Shown piece after piece: positions 11,453-23,934 of a stretch of 64,000 bases of DNA; the first letter of the stretch is position 1; the number at the start of each line of letters is the position of its first letter. The DNA is taken from the NCBI GenBank assembly GCA_947650365.1, contig CANTAL010000208.1:377001-441000 (forward strand), given 5' to 3'. The notes below the pieces were generated by a model that did not search any database, was not told the origin of the DNA, and was given only the letters and a program-made list of their open reading frames with translations. The position numbers and the translations under genes are program-made. Origin of the DNA: Chamaelirium japonicum. Taxonomy: Eukaryota; Streptophyta; Magnoliopsida; Liliales; Melanthiaceae.

Positions 11453-12589
11453 TTTCCTCCATAAATGCTAAATTCTATTCAAATTTTGTGCATTGCCACT
11501 GATAAATTTTGTTTTTTGAGATGCCACAAATATTTGATCCAGAAGAGGAAGAACCTCATCTCGGACCTCATGGATGATCAAAATGGGTGGCGATCAAAAT
11601 TGAATCCTATTGTATTTGAGGAAGAGTCTTGCTCTGATTTATTAAATCTTGATGACCAAGTATATATGTATCAAATTTTCTTTGGATCTGGGGGGGACGC
11701 TATGAATAGATCCCCAATGGTTGCTGTAAAAAAAAAAAAGAAAATTCAGGCCTACGAAGTGCAAACTCTATTTCCAAAATCAAGAGTTCTTCTCTAAACA
11801 TTAAAAAAAAAAAAGGTAAATTATACTTTACACCGCCAAGTGAGTTTATCCCAAAATCACTTAACCTCTGTGGACATTTTTTGGTTCCAAATCGGTCCAC
11901 ATATTTTTCAATGGCATCACAATACATCCTTTTACCAACTACTAAATTTCGTTGGTAATTTATATGTAATCAAAACTGAATTAAATTGGGACAAAATGTA
12001 GTTTATTAAATATAGGGGCCAAGTAATTTTAGGCTAAACTTCGATCTCAGACTAATCCCTCTGAAAATGTGCACCGACTCACTCAAAAGTTTTCCTATGC
12101 ACTCCCGGGTAACTCAAGGGGGGTACAACCTCCTCACTAAAGCATTAGTTGCTTACCAACTCCCCTATCCCTTGGTGTGTAGAAAAGAAAAAGGCTTGAA
12201 TTAAAAGCTGAACCTGACCTATATCGGATATGGGTATAGATTTTATACCCGAAACAAGATTTGGGTAGGGTACATGTAAGGGAACTTTACCCGGTCAACT
12301 TTTGGGTATGGGTATGAATACCTCACTACTAAAATTCGAAATTCAATTACCCCTCTAAATTTCGTATTTTAGACAACACTGTTGGACTCCATGCTCATTG
12401 TGCTATACGTAAATTCTAACGTTGCCCAAATTCTACCCAAACTTGAACCCTCTCACCAATATAATAAGAAATCCTAGAGCTTCTTAACATTATATTGGAA
12501 TACATTGATTCTTAGCTCAAACAGTCACATGTAGTGGAGAAAAAAAAAACGTAATTGTATGCGTAGAAAAAGATTCGGGTCGTCTTTAT
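11453..12589. other. AT-rich intergenic stretch
   Basis: I see no gene here. A GGGTATGGGTAT-type patch at about 12225-12330 resembles the one at 36640-36770. An AATAAA on the minus strand near 12580 could belong to the end of the gypsy remnant next door. Confidence 0.4.
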
Positions 12590-14482
12590 TGCACAAAACG
12601 AGATTACAGAGGTCGGGACTCGGGGGTGGTGAGCCGGGTGCGGTAAAGATTTGATCAGGAGATTATGGGAGAGATCATCTGAAGGGTCCCTTTGATCCAT
12701 GTCTCCACATTACTTCATGCGAGAGCTCTGAAGGGGTTGCCCGAGACAGAGATCTTTACAGGGTGAGGGTTTCTTGAGAGGCTAAGAGGTGTTCGCCGTG
12801 ACTTTTGTCCCTTTTGTGCTTCGTGCTTTCTTGGCTAGGGGGCTTTTGGCTTTGTTCCTCGGTCTTCGTGTCTTCCTCGACTCTGGCTAAATCTCGATGT
12901 CCTAGATCGTCGGTTCGTGGCATTGATCATGCTTCTAGCATCGGCTTTGGCTTTGGCTTTGCTTTGGCGCGGCTCTGGCTTTTGCTTTGCTTTGGTGCTT
13001 GTGCTTGAACATAGACGGGTAGAGGCTTGCGATGCTTTAGTTCTTCCAGACTTTGTATCGTATCGGCTAGAACGTGCGGTGCTTTGCTCGTGACCGTCGT
13101 AGTTGCTTTGCTTTGGCATGTGCGTTGCTTTGACGCGGGCTTTACCGGTACTTTTGCTTCGGCTTCTTGTGTTGGCTTTTGCTCTGGCATTGGCTTGATC
13201 TTCTCAAATGGCAATGGTGATGGCTTCAAGGCTTCTTTATTCTTCCTCGACGGTTGTGGCGTCAGCTTGACTTCTTCTCTCCTCTGGACTTCTTTGGCGT
13301 GATTGGAGTTGAAAGCTCTGTTGAAGATGACGGGGTGATGCCGCTTTGATCTTCTTCTCTGGCCTTTTGGGTTTGATCGGAGTCGAAGGCTTGTTAAAGA
13401 CAATGGGATGATGCTGCTTCGAGTGTCATTCTCCAAGCTTTCTTCTTCGTGAATGGAGCGGGCGTTGCTGAAGACGACGGGGTGATGCTGCTTCGATCTT
13501 CTTTTCTGGGCTTTTGGGCTTGATCGGAGTCGAAGGCTTATTGAAGACGATGGGGTGATACCGCTTTGATCTTCTTTTTTGGGCTTTTAGACTTGATCGG
13601 AGTCGAAGGCTTGTTGAAGACGACGAGGTGATGCCGCTTCGATCTTCTTCTCTGGACTTTTGGGCTTAATCGGAGTCGAAGGCTTGTTAAAGACGATGGG
13701 GTGATGTCGCTTCAATCTTCTTTTCCGGCCTTTTCTTCTGGTGTCTTCGGAGTTGAAGGTTTCTTCTTCTCCGAGCTTTCTTCTTTGTGCATGGAGTCGA
13801 AGGGGTTGATCTTCTTGTGCAAGGGTCTTCACATTGATGAGGACTTTCAATGGACTAAGCCGGTCCCAAAGGGATAGGCTTGCTCGAGCCTCGTGAAGCC
13901 TTGGGTTGTTGAAGGCAAGTCTCCTCCTTTGCAGAACTTTCTCGTCTCTGGCTTTTTCTTCGACCCTTTGACCCTTCCCCCTCCCCCTCTATTTGTAGGT
14001 GAAGGGGGATGTGAGAGATATGGAAAGATTTATTTGAATCCCTTTAATATCTCTCCCATAACTATCCAAGATTCATTTCTTCATTGATGGGGGGAATAAA
14101 CCTTTAACGTGTAAGAGGGCCGTTGTGTCGAGCTGGCTGATGGAAAGTTTCAGATGAATGATCCCGATAGTGGAATGTCCGCCCTGGTTGAACCCTTGAA
14201 TGACCAACTGGCTTTGTGAGAGCTGGTCGGTGGTGATGCCGAGATGCATCATTGTTTGGATGGGCATGATATTGACGGTGGAGCCACAGTCTAGCAGGAT
14301 TCAATTTACCGGCTTCTCCTTGATGTATCCCGAGACGTAGACGGGCCGGTTGTGCAGTCGTGCTCCGAGTTACAGATCTTCGTCTGAGAAGGTTATTGCT
14401 GCGTTGTAGGAGGCAATAATTTTTCTCTTCTTACCTTCTTTCCTTTTTCTCTTGTAGCTATCTGGATCCGCCAGGTCTGCGG
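12590..14482 (-). mobile_element. Ty3/gypsy remnant, piece with protease and basic repeats
   Basis: On the minus strand, 14440-14100 carries a gypsy-type aspartic protease: RPVYVSGYI, then an LLDCGSTVNIMP active-site block, then a FNQGGHSTIGIIHLKL flap-like stretch. Beyond it (14000-12830) is a Lys/Arg/Pro-rich region with in-frame repeats. No reverse transcriptase or integrase is seen here. The piece ends at a TGCGG duplicated by the solo-LTR insertion. It is a fossil broken in many places; its other pieces lie at 18575-18743, 26647-27423 and 34658-36625. The left limit is approximate. Confidence 0.75.
13310..13735 (-). repeat. 72-bp tandem repeat encoding a basic motif
   Basis: About five or six copies of a roughly 72-bp unit, for example starting near 13592 and 13664, contain GGAGTCGAAGGCTT and GGGGTGATG. 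As 72 is 24 codons, each minus-strand copy gives the same KRHHP-V-FNKPSTPIKPK type of motif. It belongs to the post-protease region of the gypsy remnant. Confidence 0.75.
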
Positions 14483-17400
14483 TGTAACAACCATGAATTT
14501 TAAAATATTAAAAATTATGATTTTACTCTTGTGATGAGATAATATTTAACTTTAGTGTTTTAGTGTCCGCATTGTCGATAGTATTCCAATGAATCTTGTT
14601 TCACTCAATTCCAAATTTTGGATCAATAGTTATGACGATTTGAATATTCTCGATAAAGATAATGGGATCCAAAATTTTATCTGATTTGAATCGGATATGA
14701 ACCTTCTCACTAGACACCCGAGTGCGACTCATAACAACTGTGTCATTTTTCTAGATTTTTTAGAAATGAAAATTATAATTTTCGGATGCAAAACGAATTT
14801 GCAATGGATTTATTATGGATTTATAAAGGTATAAAGAAATATAAAAAAAAGGAAAAACAAAAAAAAACAAAAACAAAAAAAACAGAGAGGATAAGAACAG
14901 GTGGGTAAATGGGAACCTTCGCGGAAGGTAGGTTCCCCAACCCACGTCATCCCTTACCCCATCATTTTCCTTAGATCATAACCGTCCAACCCAAATCCAT
15001 CCAACGGCCTCCCTTTCACCCACATCCTTTAAAACCCCATCCCAGGCCCCTCCTTCCCTTCAACCCCGAGCCCCCTCTCTCTCAACCCTCTGTCTCTCTC
15101 TCCTCTGTATCTTACTCACCCCTTCCCCACTCGGTTTACGCCGGCGCCGCATGACGGCCTTCGCCGAAGCGAGGCCCTCGGCCTCCCTCTCTTTGCGTTA
15201 CCCTGCAACCCGATCCGGCCCGACGGCCGCCACCCCATCAATAATGCTCTATCACCCCTCCACCTCAACCCGCCACCTCGCCTCGACGCCGATCATCCCC
15301 AATCGCCGGTCGCACGGCCCCGACGTTGTCGCCGACGACCCAACGACCCGAACCCCTATGCCCTGTCATCCGATCAACCCCAATCCGAAAACCCGATCCC
15401 TTATCCTCGTCGTTCGATCAACCCAACCAGGCCCCGTCACTGCCGGTCGACGCCGGCAGGCTGCCCGGCCAGAACCCAGAGCCCTCCTCCTTCTCTCTCT
15501 CTCTTGTGTGTGATTGACGGTCCCTATAAGACCCGGCAAGCCACCCAGCCATGACTGGAGCCCCTTTTCTCTCTCTTTCTCTATGTATGTGTGTGTGTGT
15601 TGTAGTAGTCGTCGGCCACTACCTCGACGACCACCTGTGGTCAAGCAGGCCAGACCCCTCCATTATCTCGATCTCTCTCTTGTGTGGGTACAAGTGGGTG
15701 CAAGTGTGTGGGGGTGAGCGCCTTCGACGAGCCTCGCCGCCCAATGACGACAAACCCCACCGGCCACCACCCCACCCAGGGTTCACCTCGACTTCTCCCC
15801 TCTAAGTATACATGTGTGCGAGCGTGAGCGAATGGGTGCGAGCACCTTGACCCCGGTAATCCTTTGGTCGGCCGACGCCGACAACTCTGAACATCTCTCT
15901 CAACATTGGACTAACAATATGCATATACGTGTAGTGACCATTTATGTGCATGTGTGCACATGTATGATCATAAGAGCATGATTGAGCAGTGCAAGCACGA
16001 TTCTCCATCTTGAACCATTATGAATCCCAACTCTCAACTTCTCTCTCTCCAACTCTCAACATCTCTCTCTTTCTAAAGAGTGTGTGCAATGAGTCTAATG
16101 ACCATAAGCAACTTTATTAATCTGTGCCTCTCTCCTCACTCTCTCTGATTCTCCTACACTCTTAGCGAGTGGCATGCGAGGGTAGAGAGTGCGAGTTTGT
16201 TTGGGAGTAGTGTGCAGGTGAGGACGCTAGGAACTGCAGAATCAACTAACTTACTAACCGTTGATTGACTTATTAACTTGTTATCTGTTTATTTATTTAA
16301 TTATATTATATCCTTAATAATGATCACCTGTCAATGATAGTCGGACAGCACAATGGTCGGCAAAGCCGCTTGTATTGCGACGATCATCGAAAGTGGTCAT
16401 CAGAACCATCTTATTATTTCTTATTGTTATTATTATTAATTCTTCGTATCGATAAATTATTATTATATGTTGTAAATACTTCTGATAATGATTACCCACT
16501 AATGATAGTCGGACAAAGCAATGGACGGCCTAGCCGCTAGTAGCATCCGACAATCATTAACAGTGGTCGTCATCCGGAGAAACAATGAACTGTTTCGTTT
16601 TTCAAGTAAATATTGTAATATTCATTTCAGTGCCTTTTATACTGGTCCTTTTCCAGTGCCTTTATTTTATTTTATACTGGTCCACTTCTAGTGCCTTTTT
16701 TTTTCATACTATTGTAAATTATTAACAGGTCCTTATTCCAATTGTGCATGTTATAATTGTTAAATTATTATAAAAATATGGGGACTGATGACAAGAATGA
16801 GTGAGAGCATAAGTGCATCAAAGAATCCCTAGAGCAACTCAGCTCATTCTTAATTTCTCTAATTATCTAACAAGATATGAAATTTAATCGGGGTGTGGCA
16901 CTATCTCTTACATGAGTCCTAAACAAAATTGTGAACTGTTAGATGAGGCCTGGTGTTGCCTCTCAACTGAATTGGAAGCTATTTTACACACCAGAACTAT
17001 TTACACGGTACGGAAGATCACTATCCTGGCTAAGGTAAGCTCCACCAGAATTTCATCACTTGAACACCACCATGCTAAACAAATTATAATTACTTTACTA
17101 CAAATAGAATTATGTTCCTTTGCTAAAGTATTAGGATCAATTGATGTTTTATGATAGTTGTAGACCTTTATTTAATTATTGAGCTTGCTATAATTTCAAA
17201 TTGATCAAGTGACACTGTAAACTGTTTCGTTAATTAATCATGCCATTATAAAAATTAAGGGTAGGTATCCATAAAGCTGTATGCGGGTCCCGTCGGACAT
17301 CGTTGCATGTGGTCGAATAGACCCCGCCTTGCATGCAGAGTCGCGAGTCCGGCGACGCATGCTTAAAAATATTAATAATTAAATAAGAATTTCTCTGCTG

Positions 17401-18574
17401 ATTGCTTGGACACCGTAAGTAGGAATTTCCTTAAGTTTCATAAATTAATAATTAAATAATAATAATCGGGACCCACCCTCTAGGGAGGGGTGTGGCAACC
17501 CCGGTACACGGGTATACGGGCGAGAGTAATTTATTATGTTGCATGAGTTATGAGCGTGGTGCAAATCCCGGGATAAAAAGTCAAAGCTGATTCACTATTA
17601 TAACTGTATAATAATCTATCATGTGGAAAGATTAGACCCCGTGCGTGCAAGGGCTGTGTATCACCCTGCGCGCACAGCCAAAGATCAGTAGGCTAGGGGG
17701 TCACGGGTACGGGTTGTGGTAAAGCCAATAGGTGTCCTATAGTAGGGATTAGTCTAGCAATCCTGTCCCAGGATAGTTCAAGACCCCAAGGAAAGCAAGT
17801 TGGGCGGTAGAGCTGCACCGTGAAGACGGGAAACCCCTTATGATCATCTGGGTGACTAGTGCATAGTGTCAGAGGATGCACGGCGAGAGAGTTTGCCCTC
17901 TACATCATAATAAAAGGCCCGATAGTAATGCCCGATTGAGGGCAGGATAAACAAAATAATACCAGGGTTCACAATAGGTTAGAAAACTTATTCTAATATG
18001 ACTTAAATATTGTTTGTACTCATGCGATTGGTAATTATTTTGATAGTTTAGATATGATCGTTTTTGCCTTACTGATTTAGAAATATTTGATAGGACTATG
18101 CAACTGTTAATATGATTCGATTCTATATGGTTATGCTTGTAATTAAGTTATTTGTTAATAAATATTAAATATCATTGTAGTTATCATTTTTTTTATAAGT
18201 TATTATACTTCATTTAGTCTGGTGGTTATGGGCTTACAAAACTGTAAGATTTCTAAGGCATTTTTCTTGTAAAATGCCTTAGGTCGCAGAGAAGAAGCCG
18301 GTACCCAAGTGAACGGACTGGAGCAAAGAATAAATTTCACGTGGCTGAAAGATATTTATGTTTTTGGTTGTAGATACACATTGTATAAATGTCAATAAAA
18401 TTTTGGATATTGTAGCATATATTGAATATTAGTCTTGCTCTGTATCAGCATAATCCAAATATAAAATTTTATTTCTTTATTCTCTCCTTTCTTTTCCAAA
18501 ACCCTTCTAACGAACCGCAGTTCAGTCCGGCTCGGAGGCAATTTCCTGGGCGGTTCGGAATGCGGGGCGTTACA
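14483..18574 (+). mobile_element. Solo LTR, Tekay/Del-type chromovirus, 4.1 kb
   Basis: The segment starts TGTAACAACC, ends GGGGCGTTACA and is flanked by a perfect TGCGG duplication (14478-14482 and 18575-18579). The GGGGCGTTACA end and great length are typical of Tekay/Del chromovirus LTRs. About 700 bp (17259-17960) matches 57022-57735 inside the chromovirus LTR at 55615-58639, in the same orientation. No internal coding region is present, so it is best read as a solo LTR left by LTR-LTR recombination. A CT-rich block at 15070-15115 after TTTAAAA near 15030 could be its old promoter, and about 85 bp is duplicated (near 16320 and 16490). Confidence 0.85.
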
Positions 18575-18743
18575 TGCGGCCATTGCTAGATGAGCTTTCT
18601 TCGGGAGGTGCAATGCTTCTATGAGTGGCAAGTGCAAGATTGCCTCGTTGTGGGAGGCAATGCCCTCCTTGTCGGAGCCATCCCTCTCGTCGTCAGAGTT
18701 GTCTTCTTCAGAAGACTCGATCTTGCCTTTTCCTTTTGGCATC
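18575..18743 (-). mobile_element. Ty3/gypsy remnant, short middle piece
   Basis: A 169-bp piece trapped between two insertions. The minus strand reads an acidic, Ser/Glu/Asp-rich stretch (SSEEDNSDDERDGSD) followed by a HLPLIEALHLPKKAH stretch. It begins with the TGCGG copy from the solo-LTR insertion and ends with the GCATC copy from the next insertion, which shows that both elements landed in the same older sequence. Confidence 0.7.
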
Positions 18744-19335
18744 TGTGGGTGCAAAAATTATATCGGACCGGATCAGAGCCGCATGGGCTTGCGCGACGTC
18801 CCAAGTAAGTAAGCCCGTACGGGCTCATGGACCCACTCTGCAAGGCCCGCAATTCAAGCCCTTTTCCTTATTGGGCCCGCACAATGGCCCAATAAGGGCC
18901 CATCAAGGAGGCCCAGAACCAGTGTCATATTATCACTGCCATATTGGGCACTTACCTATGCTATAAAAGGACCCCAAAGGGATTCAGAAAAGGGGTTGGT
19001 CATTCAATCAGAGAAAGAGAGGATCTCAAAGCTATAGCTAGAGCTTACTTCTCTCCTCCTTGTTCTTTTCTTGTTGCTCTGTGCAACCCCCAATGTAAAA
19101 AGCTTTTCTCGGTCTGTCGAGAGAATGTTCCCCCACCTTTATATTCATTATAGTGGAAACCAGGTGGCACCTCTCGCCCGAAGACGTAGGTCGTAAGACT
19201 GAACTTCGACAACAACTCCACGTGTCTTCTTTCTCTTTACCTACTTTTTAATCTCTAACTCTACAAACCATCACCATTCAATCAAGGCTGTGGGGCGGGG
19301 TTCCCGATCAAGGCGGCTTGGAAATTTCCCTCACA
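18744..19335 (+). repeat. 5' LTR of the gag-only element
   Basis: It begins TGTGGGTGC and ends TCACA; a TATAAAAGG at about 18962 is a good TATA box, and AATGTAAAAAGC follows further down. It matches 26066-26646. Confidence 0.9.
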
Positions 19336-20125
19336 ATCTTTGGCGTCGTCTGTGGAATATCGTTAGAGGTCTTACCCACACCTCTACCGACTCTTACTCA
19401 ACTTGTGGTGACGAGCCACAAGTCCTCCTTCAAGTCTACTTCAATTTCTTCACCACGCCAACATCAACGCGCTTGATGGTGAAGGCTAGCGCCAATCCTC
19501 CGAAGGTAATTGCTGACTGGACAATCGATGTGTTGATCAAAGACGAGCATAAAGTCTCTGCAGCCACCAATCGTAGACATGTCCATAAGCGACTAGGGCC
19601 GCAAAGTAGCCAGCCAAAAGGCCGCAACAATCGACAGAACTCGCCGTCCTCAAGGCGTCAATCTGGCAAAGAGCACGATACCCAAGGAGGTACGTACCAA
19701 ATCTTAGCTATCGACTTCCAGCTGCTGAACCTTCTCAAGAAGAACACAGCCCTCGAGCAAGAGAGGGATTCTCTGAAGAAGGCGACTGAAAGAGCGGGGG
19801 TTGTGGCCCATAACTCTGTAGCCACTGATGAAGACCAACCATGGACTCACCCAGTTGTGAGTCATCATCTTTAAGAACCACATGTGCCGTGTATCGAGAG
19901 GCGTCAGGTATCCATGCAAGCACCAAGGCAAACAGTATGGGATCGCCTCGATGTCGACGGTGCACCAAGCTATCATCGAGAAGGATTTCCTCAATCAACA
20001 GGGTCCACTGGACGTCCTATCCCTTCGCACACGAAAGCAATAGATGCCCCCGAGCTGCTCAACCGATAAGACATACTGCCAACGTGGGACGCCGCCATCA
20101 GAACCGCAGGTAACTAATCACCTCA

Positions 20126-21290
20126 GTGGGGCCACTGCATCCCAAGGTTCTTGTAACCCCATTTTCTATGGGTTGGCAAACACCGAGCCTACCAAAGTTC
20201 AACTGCATCAAGGGAGACCCTGCCCTCCATATCCTGGCCTTCAAGCAAGCCATGCCACCATATGAGTATGAGAATCATATCCTCTGTCGTATGTTCACGG
20301 GAAGCCTCGAGGGACCTTCCCTCGACTGGTACCACACGCTGCCTACCGGTACGGTGGCCAAATTCAAATAGTTGGCTGAACTCTTTATGGACCATTACCG
20401 GCTAAACTTAAAGCTGGAAAAGAAGCTGGATACACTCTACCGACTGAAGATGGGCTCCGATGAGTCTCTAAGGAGCTTCACAATGAGGTTTTGTAATGAG
20501 CACTCTGAGCTCATCGGTCGGTCCCATAATGAGGAGGCCATCATGCTGGCATTCCAGAATACTATCCGGCCAGAGCTCCACGTCTACACCGACTTCATCC
20601 GGCATCCTCCCAGTACCTTGGAGGTAATGTTCAAGCGCGTACAGCGGGAGATAGAGGTGAAAGACAATCAGCGGGCCAGAAGACTATGCGAGCCCCGTGA
20701 GTCTTGTGACTCCCGATATAAAAAAGATTACAAAGCTCCGAATGAAGCACACTACAAGAAGTTTACCAATGTCGTGTCTGACCAAAAGGTGTAGGACAAA
20801 AGGTATAATAAAGATCCGAGGGCCCCTCCAGCAGAGAAGAGGCAAACTCCAAGGGAGCAAAGGGTGTTCACTGAGCTGAACACCTCCATTGAAGACATCT
20901 TCGCCTACTTGAAGAACGAGCTCTTTTGTAAGTGGCCACAGCCTCTTCCTTCAAATTCCGACCAGGCAAGAGATACGACAGCGTACTGTGAGTTCCATCG
21001 CAGCCATGACCACCCAACCTCCACATGTCGGAAGCTAAAGCATCACATCGAACACCTGATCCAAGAAGGGCGGCTCGATGGCTACCTCACTTATAAGGAA
21101 CCAAGTCAAGAGAAGGAAAGACAGTGGCAGTGGAGAAAGAAAGACAACGTAATACATGGATGCATAATCATAACATCCGCTGGGCAGCCTCTGAAAAATA
21201 TAACCGCAACTTTGTTTTATCAATATAGTGTCTTTTTTTTTCTCAAAATCAAATTTCTCGAAGCTCGATTCTACTATGTTAAGGCATAAA
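20126..21290 (+). pseudogene. Gypsy-type gag of the gag-only element, fossil
   Basis: The reading blocks contain the plant retrotransposon-gag core: FTGSLEGPSLDWYHTLP, then SLRSFTMRF.NE, then a stretch ending in a cysteine/histidine block (YCEFHRSHDHPTSTC) near 20985-21035 in the place of a zinc knuckle. Upstream, 19290-19874 is also open but I do not recognise it. It would be a capsid-like protein; it looks broken. Confidence 0.75.
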
Positions 21291-21985
21291 AAAAGGGCTC
21301 CTGACAACCCAGGTTAACAAAAGACCTTCGATTCCGTCCATTCAAGTCAGAATCTCAAAGGTAATTCAGCTACACCCTCTCGAGGCTAAAGTCCGATAAA
21401 AATGCTCCTAGCAACCCAGGTCAACCAAAGACCTTCGATTCCGCCCATTCAAGTCGGAAGCTCGAAGGCAATTCGACTATGCCTTCTCGAGGCTAAAGTC
21501 TGATAAAAAGGCTCCTGGCAACTTAGGTCAATCAAAGATCTTCGATTCCACCCATTCAAGTCAGAAGCTCGAATACAATTCGGCTACGCCCTCTCAAGGC
21601 TAAAGTCCGATAAAAAGGCTCCTGGCAACCCAGGTCAACTAAAGACCTTCGATTCCGCCCGTTCAAGTCGGAGGCTCGAATGCAATTTGGCTACGCCCTC
21701 TCAAGGCTAAAGTCCGATAAAAAGGCTCCTAGCAACCCAGGTCAACCAAAGACCTTCGATTTCGCCCATTCAAGCCGGAAGCTCGAAGGCAATTTGGCTA
21801 CGCCCTCTCGAGGCTAAAAAAGCTCCTGATAACTCAGGTCAACCAAAGACCTTCGATTCCGCCCGTTCAAGTCGAAAGCTCGAAGGCAATTCGGCTATGC
21901 CCTTTCAAGGTGAAAGTCCGATAAAAAGCCTCCTAGCAACCCAGGTCAAGCTAAGCTATCAATTATACTCATCCGAGGCGATGAG
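21290..21985 (+). repeat. Tandem array A, 107-bp unit
   Basis: GCTCCT starts units at 21297, 21404, 21511, 21618 and 21725, exactly 107 bp apart; later units are 97 and 106 bp. Each contains GACCTTCGATTCCGCCC and GAGGCTAAAGTCCGATAAAA. There are about six and a half copies. Confidence 0.9.
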
Positions 21986-22039
21986 AATAAGTCCAAGGCA
22001 GGCATCGCCACTTCGACATGCACCAAGTTCAAGGAGACA

Positions 22040-23220
22040 TCCTTGGTACTTGAAGGCAAAGTCCGAGGTGACCAACACTTCGGCACTTTACAAGTCCAAG
22101 GCCCAGCCTTTGGCACTCAAAGGCAAAGTCCGAGGTGACCAACACTTCGGCACTCTACGAGCCCAAGGCCTAGCCCTTGGTACTCAAAGACAAAGTTCGA
22201 GGCGACCAATGCCTCAGCACTCTACAAGCCCAAGGCCCAGCTCTTGGCATTCGAAGATAAAGTCCGAGGCGACCAACGCCTTGTCACTCTACAAGCCCAA
22301 GGCCCAGCCCTTGGCACTCGAAGACAAAGTCCGAGGCGACCAACGCCTCGGCACTTTATAAGCCCAAGGCCTAGCCCTTGGCACTCGAAGACAAAGTCTG
22401 AAGCGACCAATACCTTGACACTCTATAATCCCAAGGCCCAGCCCATGGCACTCAAAGGCAAAGTCCGAGGTGACCAATACTTCGGCACTCTACAAGCCCA
22501 AGGCCCAACCCTTGGCACTCAAAGACAAAGTCCAAGGCGACTAACGCCTCGGCACTCTACAAGCCCAAGGCCTAGCCCTTGGCATTCGAAGACAAAGTCC
22601 GAGACGACCAACACCTTGGCACTCTACAAGCCCAAAGCCCAACCCTTGGCACTCGAAGACAAAGTCCGAGGCGACCAACGCCACGACACTTTATAAGTCC
22701 AAGGCCCTGCCCTTAGTACATGAAGACATAGTTCGAGGCGACCGATACCTCTGCACTCTACAAGCCCAAGGCCTAGCCCTTGGCACTCGAAGATAAAGTC
22801 TGAAACGACCAACGCCTTGATACTCTACAAGCTCAAGGCCCTGCCCTTGGCACTTGAAGACAAAGTCCGAGGCGACCAACGCCTCGGCACTCTACAAACC
22901 CAAGGCCCAGCCCTTGGCACTCGAAGACAAAGTCTGAGGCGACCAACACCTCGACACTCTACAAGCCCAAGGCCCTGCCCTTGGCACTTGAAGATAAAGT
23001 CCGAGACGACCAATGCCTTGGCACTCTACAAGCTCAAGGCCCAGCCCTTGGCACTCAAAGACAAAGTCCAAGGTGACCAATGCCTCGACACTCTATAAGT
23101 CCAAGGCCTTGCCCTTAATACTCGAAGACATAGTCCGAGGCGATCGATACCTCGGCACTCTACAAACCCAAGGCCCTACCCTTGACACATAAAGACAAAA
23201 TCCGAGACGTCATCCTCGAC
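22040..23220 (+). repeat. Tandem array B, 67-bp unit, about 17 copies
   Basis: GTCCGAGGTGACC recurs at 22061 and 22128 and the series runs on with a 67-bp period to about 23201. Units contain GGCACTCTACAAGCCCAAGG and CCCTTGGCACT, which form a partial inverted repeat around CCAAGG/CCTTGG. As 67 is 1 mod 3, a frame passes through all three phases before repeating, which makes long open frames on both strands. Confidence 0.92.
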
Positions 23221-23934
23221 GTAATGACATTCGATCAAAAGTCCAAACTTAGTCTTGTCACTCAGGTCCAAGCATCAGATTGTCACTGGCCATTACCTTT
23301 TCTCGATGACTGACGATTCCAAACCGATTAGGGGCTGGTCGATCTGACTCTGTCAGCACGTGTTTCCATACTGGTGCAGTCGACAGTTGGTTCCTTATGA
23401 TCTTCGTTCGCAAAGGACCTTAACGACCCGAGCTCGCCATTAAAGCCACTGTTCGAATCCTCAATATGTGGCAGAGGAGGAGCGCAAATGATCTCCTTCG
23501 TTCCTCGATGGTGTTTTCCCAATACAACGGGTCCCCTGATAGTTTTCATCATGAAAAGAGCTGCCTACAATGGGTGAACAAACGATAAGTAAATAGTAGG
23601 GTGGGTGAAAAATTCATCAAAACACGAGATAAAATAGTGCTTCCTTGATCCTGGCCAAGTCAACACCCTCACGTGACCGTAGTACATGGCGAATACAGTA
23701 ACCAGGTGCAGTAATACATTGGGTGAAGACTGGATGACCATCATGCGGTGTCATCCTAGATTATCTCTAAGAAGCCCCCTCAAATATAGCATTGTCCCTC
23801 GCCGACAACCCCACGCACCAGTGTCTTAGGAATATGACCGAAAAAGTATCGGTTTCAGATGGGGCTAAAATTTGGAAAACACACTATTTTCAATACCGAC
23901 ACTTTTTGGCCTCTCCTAGCAGCCCCAACAATGG

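Noticed and set aside
15151-15517. Possible Ser/Pro-rich protein gene on + in a GC-rich stretch
   Set aside because: It lies inside the solo LTR, competing frames on both strands are equally open because of composition, and no domain is seen.
22040-23220. Open frames of 60-150 codons on both strands with repeated KVRGDQR..TL-type peptides
   Set aside because: They come from the 67-bp tandem unit cycling through frames, and no start context, splice signal or known domain supports a gene.
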